From JBOGEB01 sp050743125 (GTDB lineage Bacteria; Actinomycetota; Nitriliruptoria; Euzebyales; Egibacteraceae): DNA of 27,938 bases. The notes below the pieces were generated by a model. That model was not told where the DNA came from and searched no databases. It was given only the letters and a program-made list of their open reading frames with translations. Both the position numbers and the translations under genes were made by a program. This document shows positions 22,105 through 27,938 of this stretch, piece after piece. Within the stretch, counting starts at the first letter, position 1. The number at the start of each line of letters is the position of its first letter. The stretch is taken from assembly GCA_050743125.1 (NCBI GenBank), contig JBOGEB010000039.1, forward strand, positions 1 to 27,938, given 5' to 3'.

Positions 22105-22242
22105 GGCGCTAACCCCTGAGAACGTGTTTGAAATTGTTGTGGGGGTCGCGTCGCGTCGGGTGGAGCGACCTATCTGAGAGCGTGTGTTTGGATGCTCTTC
22201 ATTGCTCCGCGCGAGTCATCGTGCGCGGTTTGCTACACGCTT

Positions 22243-22854
22243 TCAAGGTTGGAATGTGCGCTCGCCAGCCGTCGTCGTTGTACGCACTGGCGCTGCCACA
22301 GGCACAGCTGCACTGTTCGGCCGAGATGCAGACGGCTGCGCGACCGCGCGCCGTCTGCGGTAGTGGGCCCGGACGGCGGCGGCGAAGCGGGGATGAACCC
22401 CGATGAGCCGGACCCAGCGGTCGTTCTTCTCGATACGGCCGCCGATCGACCACCTGCACCCGAACAGGTTCAGCGCGGCGGCGATCATGAATACGCCGAT
22501 CCCCGCGGCCGTGACGCGCGGCGCCAGCGACGCGTGGGGGAGCGTGAGGGCGACGACGAAGGCGCCGGCGAACAGGCAGCCTCCGACTCGGCGCGCATGC
22601 TGACCGGCGGCGAGCGTCCACAGGACGCGTTTGTGTGCCGGGGGGGTCATCGGCAGGATGCCGAGCACTGCCCGGCGGGTGAAGCGGCCAGCCCTGGCGT
22701 CCGTGTACCAGCTGTATGGCAAGAGCCAGGTGATCCAGGAGGGCTGGTTCGAGAGGCGAACCCGACAGCTCGTCCTGCACCGGACACCGGTCTTCGCGCA
22801 AATAGGCGGCAGGTTGCCGTTGGCGAGATCATGGAGAGAAACCCAGACGCGCAT
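22243..22854 (-). CDS. membrane protein of unknown function with Cys-rich N-terminus
   Basis: The protein has 203 residues from ATG 22854 (MRVWVSLHDLANGNLPPICA). The N-terminal LPPICAKTGVRCRTSC holds three cysteines like a small metal site. An amphipathic W-rich segment follows (PSWITWLLPYSWY), then two hydrophobic helices (GCLFAGAFVVALTLPHASLA and TAAGIGVFMIAAALNLFGC), a short KNDRWVRLIGVHPRFAAAV segment that looks cytosolic, and a basic, low-complexity tail. I recall similar unnamed actinobacterial membrane proteins beginning with a LP..C..TG motif. Function unknown. It lies between mce and the MFS gene on the same strand, but with gaps too wide for a tight operon. Confidence 0.65.
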   Translation of the reverse strand: MRVWVSLHDLANGNLPPICAKTGVRCRTSCRVRLSNQPSWITWLLPYSWYTDARAGRFTRRAVLGILPMTPPAHKRVLWTLAAGQHARRVGGCLFAGAFVVALTLPHASLAPRVTAAGIGVFMIAAALNLFGCRWSIGGRIEKNDRWVRLIGVHPRFAAAVRAHYRRRRAVAQPSASRPNSAAVPVAAPVRTTTTAGERTFQP

Positions 22855-23213
22855 GATTGACAAACGTACTCTATGCGGTCTTGTTGACAGGAACCCGTTG
22901 AGCACCGGGCAACATGGGCCGTACCCCACCGCGTCCTCAGGGGCGTCCGGGCTCGTGGTCCGCGGGAACCCGTGGCATTCGTGCGCGCCCTGATGCCGCC
23001 TCGCGGCGTGCGGGTCGCTTGAGAGGACAACCAGTACACGCAGCCCGCGCCTTGTGTGACGGGCGCAGTCGCGACCTCGGTGTATACGGAACGTTCCGCT
23101 TGGACCCACTGGCTGGACGAGGCCGGATGACAGGCGGCGGTGATACGCAAGTACAACGCGGTGATCTGGGATGCCGGGGCGATGGTTGGGCCAGGTACAC
23201 ACATCTGGACGGG
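22855..23213. other. 359-base gap with repeat copy C and small palindromes
   Basis: I see no convincing gene. The stretch holds the third copy of the dispersed repeat (22973-23075) and the palindrome CGGAACGTTCCG at 23087-23098. Two TTGACA hexamers on the plus strand (22857-22862 and 22875-22880) have no matching -10 box. Presumably the promoter of the minus-strand membrane protein lies near its 22855 end. Confidence 0.5.
22973..23075. repeat. dispersed intergenic repeat, copy C
   Basis: TGGCATTC, TCGCGGCGT, CGCGCCTTG and CGGGCGCAGTCGCG appear in the same order as at 18404-18515. The first and third landmarks are 73 bases apart here and 76 in copy B. The DNA between them is only partly conserved. 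Confidence 0.6.
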
Positions 23214-24461
23214 TCAGCGTGGTGGGCGTGCGGCCTCGAGCATGAGCGGATCTGAGGGAGCAAGCCAGAGGTCCCGGGTCCACACCAGCCAGGTGCCGCC
23301 GTAGACGAGCGCGAGGGCGAGGAGCGCCCAGGAGGTCGTGCGCAGCCCGAAGACGTCGGCAGCGCCGCCGGCCAGAAGTGCGGACAGCCCGACCGCCAGC
23401 GTCGCGAGACCGAAGTAGAGCGACATCACCCTTCCCCGGACGGCGTCGGGAGTGGTGCGCTGGAGCCCGTACGTCGAGAGCACCCATTGCGCACCTCCGC
23501 CGGCATGCGCAAGCGCGACGCACACTGTGGCGACCGCGAGCGAGGACGTGAGCGGCAGGAACGCGTACGCGATCGCGTAGCTGCAGATCGAGGCCCCGCA
23601 GACGAGCAGCAGTCGGCGCCCGTCGTCACGGCCGATCCTGCGCCCGATGAACGGGCCGATCAGCGACCCGATTCCCCGGGCGGCGAGGAGCAGCCCGATC
23701 GCGGCGTCGCCCGCGCCGAAGCGAGCCGCGAACGCGGGGAGCAGGCCGACGATGCCGTTGCCGATCCCGACCCCGGTCTTGGCGAGCATCAGCGCGCGGC
23801 TGGCCTTGCGCGGCTTGACGAACGCCCAGACCTCGCGGAGATGGGCGAGCACGGTCGCCGGCGAGGACACCGGCCCCGTCTGGAGCGGGCGGCGAATCCT
23901 CATCACGAGCGCGGCGGAGACGACGAACGTCGCGGCGTTCACGACGAACGCCGTCTCGCGGCCGAACACTTGGGCGACCAGCCCACCGATCGCCGCGCCG
24001 ACGAAGAGCATCGTGCCCCAGACCGAAGCCATCGTCGCCTGGGCGAGCGACAGGTCCTCGGCCTCGACAAGGTTGGGTAGCGCCGCCGCCGAGACCGGCT
24101 CGAAGAACACCGACATCACCGCGATCGCCAAGATGCAGCCGATCGCGAGCGGCGCGCTGCCCCAGCGGACCGCGAGGAGCAGCCCGAGCGACGGCACGAC
24201 CCGGCCGAAGTCGACCATGACCATCATCCGCTTCCGGTCGACGCGGTCAGCGATCACGCCGGCCAAGGGTGAGGCCAGGAAGATCGGCAGGACGCTCGCG
24301 GCGAACACCAGGGCCGCCGCGCCCTCGGTGCCGGTCAGCTCGTTCACGAGTCCGGTGACCGCGACGAACGCGAACCAGTCGCCGGCCAGCGACACCACGG
24401 CGGCCAAGAACAGGCGCCGGAAGTCGGGGTTTCGCCGCAGGAACGCGAGCAGATCGCTCAT
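23214..24461 (-). CDS. MFS transporter (DHA3 / EntS-like exporter)
   Basis: The protein has 415 residues from ATG 24461 (MSDLLAFLRRNPDFRRLFLA); ATG 24497 would add twelve and has its own AGGACGGG. Twelve hydrophobic helices are apparent. The A-loop motif GVIADRVDRKRMMVMVDFGR between helices 2 and 3 and the cytosolic TPDAVRGRVMSLYFGLATLA segment are typical of MFS_3 drug or siderophore exporters. The substrate cannot be predicted. It is divergent from the thiolase gene across a short spacer, so it splits mce from the thiolase-meaB cluster. Confidence 0.9.
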   Translation of the reverse strand: MSDLLAFLRRNPDFRRLFLAAVVSLAGDWFAFVAVTGLVNELTGTEGAAALVFAASVLPIFLASPLAGVIADRVDRKRMMVMVDFGRVVPSLGLLLAVRWGSAPLAIGCILAIAVMSVFFEPVSAAALPNLVEAEDLSLAQATMASVWGTMLFVGAAIGGLVAQVFGRETAFVVNAATFVVSAALVMRIRRPLQTGPVSSPATVLAHLREVWAFVKPRKASRALMLAKTGVGIGNGIVGLLPAFAARFGAGDAAIGLLLAARGIGSLIGPFIGRRIGRDDGRRLLLVCGASICSYAIAYAFLPLTSSLAVATVCVALAHAGGGAQWVLSTYGLQRTTPDAVRGRVMSLYFGLATLAVGLSALLAGGAADVFGLRTTSWALLALALVYGGTWLVWTRDLWLAPSDPLMLEAARPPR

Positions 24462-24551
24462 TCCTGGTAGAGAACACTCGAGGCGGGCGGGGTTCATCCC
24501 GTCCTGACCTGCGATGATGGAGCTACGCCGTGCCTGCTGGCAGGAGCAGTG

Positions 24552-25733
24552 ATGAGCGAAGCGGTGATCGTCGGATACGCCCGTACGCCGATCGGCAGGT
24601 TTCTGGGTGGGCTGTCACCGCTGTCAGCCGTGGACCTGGGGGGCCGGGCGATCGCTGCGGCGCTCGACCGTGCGGGAGCCGTGCCAGATCAGGTCGAGTA
24701 CACGATCATGGGCCATGTGCTCCAGGCAGGACAGGGGCAGGTCACCGCGCGGCAGGCGGCGCGCAAGGCCGAGATCCCGATGCGGGCACCCGCGCTGACC
24801 GTCAACATGGTCTGCCTTTCCGGCATGAACGCGGTTCACCTGGCCGACCAGGCGATCCGCCTCGGTCAATACGACGTCGTCGTGGCCGGCGGTATGGAGT
24901 CGATGTCGAACGCGCCGTACCTGCTCCCCAAGGTCCGGACAGGCCACCGGATGGGCAATGGCGAGCTCGTCGACTCGATGATCCACGACGGGTTGTGGGA
25001 CGCCTACGACTTGGAGCACATGGGCTCGGGGAACGACCGGATGGCCGAGCGGCACGGGATCAGCCGCCGGGCACAGGACGAGTGGGCGGCGATGTCCCAT
25101 GAGCGTGCGGTGGCCGCCTGGAAAAGGGGCCGGTTCACCGGTGAGGTCGTCCAGGTCGAGGTAGCGCAGGGCAGTTCCCACCCGGTGGTCGTCGATCATG
25201 ACGAGGGGCTCCGCCCAGGCTCATGCGTGGAGTCGCTGAGCACGCTGACGGGGGCGTTCGCGCAGGACGGCACGACGACGGCGGGAAACTCCAGCCAGAT
25301 CTCCGACGGCTCGTGCGCGCTCGTCTTGACCAGCCGCGAGAAGGCGAACGAGTTCGGGCTCATCCCACTCGCGCGGATTGCCTCGGCCGGAGTCGTCGCC
25401 GGGCCGGATCCTTCGCTCCACCACCAACCAGCACTGGCCATCAGCCAGGCCGCGTCCAGGATCGGGAGGGACCCGTCACACTTTGACCTGTACGAGATCA
25501 ACGAGGCGTTCGCCGCGGTCGCGATCCATTCGACGCGTCTGCTCGGCGTCGACCTGGAGAAGGTCAACGTGAACGGCGGCGCGGTGGCGCTCGGCCACCC
25601 GATCGGGTGCACCGGGGCCCGGATCACCGCCGGGCTCGTCCACGAGCTGCGCAACCGCGGCGGCGGGGTGGGGGCCGCCGCGCTCTGCGGCGGCGGGGGC
25701 CAGGGCTACGCCCTGATTGTCGAAACCTTGTAA
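24552..25733 (+). CDS. acetyl-CoA acetyltransferase (thiolase)
   Basis: This 393-residue thiolase condenses two acetyl-CoA or cleaves acetoacetyl-CoA. The nucleophile is Cys88 (VCLSGMNA). GGMESMSNAPYLLPK is the usual thiolase II block. The active-site partners are His349 in GHPIGCTGAR and Cys379 in LCGGGGQG; NEAFAAVA is present. Start: ATG 24552 (MSEAVIVGYARTPIG) with AGGAG 5 bases upstream; GTG 24549 is less likely. All catalytic residues are intact. Length and motifs fit the biosynthetic/degradative acetyl-CoA type (AtoB/PhaA-like) rather than long-chain FadA. Confidence 0.95.
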   Translation: MSEAVIVGYARTPIGRFLGGLSPLSAVDLGGRAIAAALDRAGAVPDQVEYTIMGHVLQAGQGQVTARQAARKAEIPMRAPALTVNMVCLSGMNAVHLADQAIRLGQYDVVVAGGMESMSNAPYLLPKVRTGHRMGNGELVDSMIHDGLWDAYDLEHMGSGNDRMAERHGISRRAQDEWAAMSHERAVAAWKRGRFTGEVVQVEVAQGSSHPVVVDHDEGLRPGSCVESLSTLTGAFAQDGTTTAGNSSQISDGSCALVLTSREKANEFGLIPLARIASAGVVAGPDPSLHHQPALAISQAASRIGRDPSHFDLYEINEAFAAVAIHSTRLLGVDLEKVNVNGGAVALGHPIGCTGARITAGLVHELRNRGGGVGAAALCGGGGQGYALIVETL

Positions 25734-25814
25734 ACCATGCGTCCGAATACCGGAGGGCGGTGGAGCGGAATCGTCGATGAAGGCTCAGAAGGTCTCACCG
25801 CGGTGAACCCGAGG

Positions 25815-26495
25815 ATGACCAGTGGAGCCACACGTCCAGGGGGAGTCCTGTTCGACGCGGGCGGGACGCTCGTTCGGATCCATGCGGACCGCCTCGCGGT
25901 CGCTCTCCGCGTTCGGGGAGCCGACCCGCGGGACCTCGGGGACGCGTTCTGGCGGACGCTCGTGCGGCTCGAGGACGAGTTCGGGCCGTCGGCGGAGGAG
26001 TTCAGCGGCTGGTGGTCGCGCTGGCTGGCGCACCTGGCCGGCCGGTGCGGGGTGCCCGCCCACGTGATGGTCGAGGCGTACTGGGAGGCCGACCATGCTC
26101 AGCACCTGTGGGACGATCCGCTGCCCGGCGCCGCAGCGTGCCTGGCCCGGCTGCGCGGGGCAGGGATCCGCGTTGGGGTCGTGAGCAACGCTGACGGGCG
26201 GATCGCCGAGGCGCTCGGCCGGGCGGGGCTCGCCCAGCTGCTTGACGTGATCGTCGACTCGGCCGTCGTCGGGGTGCACAAGCCGAACCCGGCGATCTTC
26301 GGCTACGCGCTCGAGCCCCTCGGCCTGGAGGCCGCCGAGACCTGGTACCTCGGGGACACCGTCGCCTACGACGTCGCCGCCGCCGACGCTGCTGGCCTGC
26401 TCTCGTGGGTCATCGACTACGCCGGCCTCCACACGGTCGACCACCCGCGGCGCGTCCGGAGCCTGGCCGAGTTCGCTGACATCGCCCTGGCATGA
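25815..26495 (+). CDS. HAD-superfamily hydrolase
   Basis: I place the start at ATG 25815 (MTSGATRPGG), giving 226 residues; the frame is open from ATG 25737, 3 bases after the thiolase stop, so a longer form is possible. Motif I reads FDAGGTLV, so the nucleophile Asp is present but the usual second Asp (DxD) is Gly, as in HDHD3-like or dehalogenase-like members. Motif II is VVSNADG, motif III the Lys of VGVHKPNPAIF, motif IV YLGDTVAYDVAAADAAG. The cap is helical (about 20-95). Substrate unknown; a role linked to thiolase or meaB is only inferred from position. A hairpin overlaps the stop codon. Confidence 0.85.
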   Translation: MTSGATRPGGVLFDAGGTLVRIHADRLAVALRVRGADPRDLGDAFWRTLVRLEDEFGPSAEEFSGWWSRWLAHLAGRCGVPAHVMVEAYWEADHAQHLWDDPLPGAAACLARLRGAGIRVGVVSNADGRIAEALGRAGLAQLLDVIVDSAVVGVHKPNPAIFGYALEPLGLEAAETWYLGDTVAYDVAAADAAGLLSWVIDYAGLHTVDHPRRVRSLAEFADIALA

Positions 26496-26512
26496 GCTGA
26501 CGGGCAGCTCAT
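26492..26512 (+). terminator. hairpin at the end of the HAD gene
   Basis: ATGAGCTG (26492-26499) and CAGCTCAT (26505-26512) form a perfect 8-base stem with loop ACGGG, overlapping the TGA. No T-tract follows, so termination would be weak. Confidence 0.45.
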
Positions 26513-26587
26513 ACAAGCGCGTTCGGGTCGACCTCTAGTGGTCCGCCGGAGGCCGGCCCGAGCGGCGGTTCGTTCCCGTTATTCGGG

Positions 26588-26593
26588 TAGCCT
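26588..26593 (+). promoter_or_regulatory. -10 box TAGCCT for leaderless meaB
   Basis: TAGCCT ends 7 bases before ATG 26601, with no Shine-Dalgarno between. The -35 region is GC-rich and unclear. Confidence 0.5.
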
Positions 26594-26600
26594 CGCCTTG

Positions 26601-27566
26601 ATGGAGTCTTCCGAGCTCGTTGCCCGGCTGCTTGCGGGCGAGCGCCGCGCTCTGGCGCGGCTGATCACGAGGGTGGAGGACGGCTCCCGCAAGCGGCTGC
26701 GGGAGGTCGTGCGGCTGCTTCACCCGCACACCGGGAACGCGCGGCTTGTCGGGATCACCGGGTCTCCGGGGGTCGGCAAGTCGACGCTGGTCAACGCGCT
26801 GATCGCCGAGTGGCGCGGCCGGGACCGGACGGTGGCGGTGCTCGCGATCGACCCGACCTCACCGTTCTCGGGTGGCGCGCTGCTGGGGGACCGGGTGCGG
26901 ATGCAGGACCATGTCCTGGACCCCGGCGTGTTCGTCCGGTCGATGGCGAGCCGGGGCCAGGGCGGCGGACTGTCTTGGGCGACCCCGCAGGGGCTGATCG
27001 TTCTCGACGCGGCTGGGTTCGACGTCGTGGTCGTCGAGACCGTGGGCGTCGGCCAGGCCGAGGTCGAGATCGCGTCCGTCGCCGACACGACGGTGGTCAC
27101 GCTCGCGCCGGACATGGGCGACGCGATCCAGGCAGCCAAGGCGGGGATCCTCGAGGTCGCGGACGTGTTCTGTGTCAACAAGGCCGACCGTGACGGTGCC
27201 GACCGGACGGTCCGCGAGCTGCGGCAGATGCAGGCGCTGGGCGCCAGCGGGCGGGGAGCGGAAGGCGGTGACGGGTGGCTCGCTCCGGTCCGCAAGACGG
27301 TCGCGTCGACCGGCGAGGGGGTCAGCGACCTCGCCGACGTGATCGACGAGCACTACGCCTGGCTGCTGCGGACCGGCCATCTCCGCCATCGGCGCCTGAG
27401 CCGGGCGCGACTCCAGCTCCGCGAGATTGCGCTCGGGCACATCCGGGAACGATTCGCGTCGGTCGGCGAGGGCGACCTCGTCGACAAGCTCGCCCAGCAG
27501 GTCGCGGACCGCGAGACGGACCCCTACACGGCCGCTGACCGGCTGATCGCCGAACTCGACGTCTGA
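26601..27566 (+). CDS. meaB: MeaB, GTPase chaperone of methylmalonyl-CoA mutase
   Basis: This 321-residue G3E GTPase protects and reloads the adenosylcobalamin-dependent methylmalonyl-CoA mutase, gating cofactor delivery. Walker A GSPGVGKST is at 54-62. Other blocks are AIDPTSPFSGGALLGDRVRM, RSMASRGQGGGLS, ETVGVGQAEVEI and the base-specificity NKAD. The helical C-terminal arm (residues about 255-320) mediates dimer formation in the family. The start is ATG 26601, seven bases after a TAGCCT box; the longer open frame from 26538 is not supported. The mutase genes are not in the window. mce about 4.5 kb upstream acts in the same pathway. Confidence 0.96.
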   Translation: MESSELVARLLAGERRALARLITRVEDGSRKRLREVVRLLHPHTGNARLVGITGSPGVGKSTLVNALIAEWRGRDRTVAVLAIDPTSPFSGGALLGDRVRMQDHVLDPGVFVRSMASRGQGGGLSWATPQGLIVLDAAGFDVVVVETVGVGQAEVEIASVADTTVVTLAPDMGDAIQAAKAGILEVADVFCVNKADRDGADRTVRELRQMQALGASGRGAEGGDGWLAPVRKTVASTGEGVSDLADVIDEHYAWLLRTGHLRHRRLSRARLQLREIALGHIRERFASVGEGDLVDKLAQQVADRETDPYTAADRLIAELDV

Positions 27567-27738
27567 CCGCTGCCCGACCCGTCAGGGGCGTTTGCCCGGC
27601 TGACCAGGGGGAAGTGCGATGTCCCCCAGATTTATCTCATCCGGCTCTTCTCGGCGCAACCAGATCCTCTTACCATTCGTCTAAGGGAGGGAATCGACGG
27701 GAATCTCTTGACCGGTAAGAGCGCAATGGGGGGGCTCT
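27567..27738 (+). other. structured leader before the last, partial gene
   Basis: GGGGGA...TCCCCC near 27607-27626 and CTCTTACC (27667-27674) with GGTAAGAG (27714-27721) form inverted repeats. TACCAT (27671-27676) lies inside the first arm of the second pair and could be a -10 box. The start codon is preceded by a run of G. I recognise no named riboswitch. Confidence 0.35.
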
Positions 27739-27938
27739 ATGTCGCGTCGCAGCATCATCGTCAGCTTTGTGCTGGTCATGTTCGCCACTTCGATCGGGAT
27801 TGCGCTGGCAGTACGGTCGCAGGCCCCGGGCCTTGTGCTGGCGGACTCGTTGAGCGACCAGCTTTCGTCCGAGTCATTCATCGACGCGCCGCACGTCAGC
27901 CCTGAGTCCAACGTGGCGGCTGCTTCTCCGGCGGCTCC
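27739..27938 (+). CDS. N-terminus of a secreted or membrane-anchored protein (partial)
   Basis: From ATG 27739 the frame is open to the end of the window (66 codons, no stop). The start MSRRSIIVSFVLVMFATSIG followed by IALAVRSQAPGLVLADS is a signal peptide or anchor: short basic end, hydrophobic core, polar region. It then turns Ser/Asp/Pro rich, like the early part of the wall protein at 19985. The G-rich stretch 27727-27734 can act as ribosome site. No domain is visible yet, so the function is unknown. Confidence 0.6.
   Translation, partial: MSRRSIIVSFVLVMFATSIGIALAVRSQAPGLVLADSLSDQLSSESFIDAPHVSPESNVAAASPAA

Noticed and set aside
23087..23098. CGGAACGTTCCG as a LexA box
   Set aside because: Actinobacterial LexA sites need about four bases between the GAAC and GTTC halves. 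Here the halves are adjacent and no SOS gene follows.
1..27938. CRISPR arrays, tRNA and rRNA genes
   Set aside because: No regularly spaced short repeats with unique spacers were seen. No cloverleaf with a GGTTCGAATCC-like arm was seen outside genes; a GGTTCGAGAGGCGAACC stem near 22745 lies within a coding region and lacks other tRNA parts.

Overview
The window is high-GC DNA from a member of the Actinomycetota. The reasons are a WhiB-family iron-sulfur regulator of WhiB1/WblE type, an actinobacterial XRE regulator with a TPR-like C-terminal half, a predicted LAETG (sortase E type) cell-wall protein, and the gene order tsaC - wecA - ATP synthase. As I recall, that order matches Mycobacterium tuberculosis Rv1301-Rv1311. 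The b and delta subunits of ATP synthase are separate here, whereas mycobacteria fuse delta to a b-like subunit, so it is not a mycobacterium. I cannot name the genus.

Layout. 1-2306: the C-terminal end of a WD40 repeat protein, whiB (minus strand) and an XRE regulator. 2307-3492: a palindrome-rich spacer and a frameshifted AbiEi/DUF559-type gene. 3489-6030: tsaC, rpiB and wecA. 6017-13494: the ATP synthase operon atpZ-atpI-atpBEFHAGDC, densely packed with overlapping start and stop codons and a good promoter ahead of atpZ. 13531-15287: a CPBP membrane protease and an intact AbiEi-type gene, converging on a perfect palindrome that holds both stop codons. 15347-16849: a frameshifted DUF1232 gene, a small zinc-binding-type protein, and a decayed IS982-family element with 16-bp inverted repeats. 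16930-19790: two cyclophilins, a small conserved protein (minus) and riboflavin synthase. 19791-21152: a structured leader, a secreted glycine-rich repeat protein and a textbook intrinsic terminator. 21153-21670: about 500 bases of unexplained, foldable non-coding DNA. 21671-27566: methylmalonyl-CoA epimerase, a membrane protein and an MFS exporter on the minus strand, then acetyl-CoA acetyltransferase, a HAD hydrolase and meaB on the plus strand. 27739 to the end: the start of a secreted protein.

The genes fall into recognisable working groups: proton-driven ATP synthesis (atp operon), cell-envelope polymer initiation (wecA), tRNA modification (tsaC), pentose phosphate and flavin supply (rpiB, ribE), protein folding (cyclophilins), and the acetyl-CoA / methylmalonyl-CoA node (mce, thiolase, meaB). 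The methylmalonyl-CoA mutase that mce and meaB serve is not in the window.

The most interesting unexplained signals are: the four-repeat CX5C glycine-rich wall protein; a TTATCCACA box at the same place and orientation upstream of both AbiEi/DUF559 genes; a family of TTCCT-N10-AGGAA palindromes bracketing the broken copy; a dispersed intergenic repeat seen three times; and the structured block at 21153-21670. Several genes appear to start without a leader, with a TANNNT box 7-8 bases before the ATG. Three loci carry frameshifts, which is either real decay or a sign of sequencing indels.
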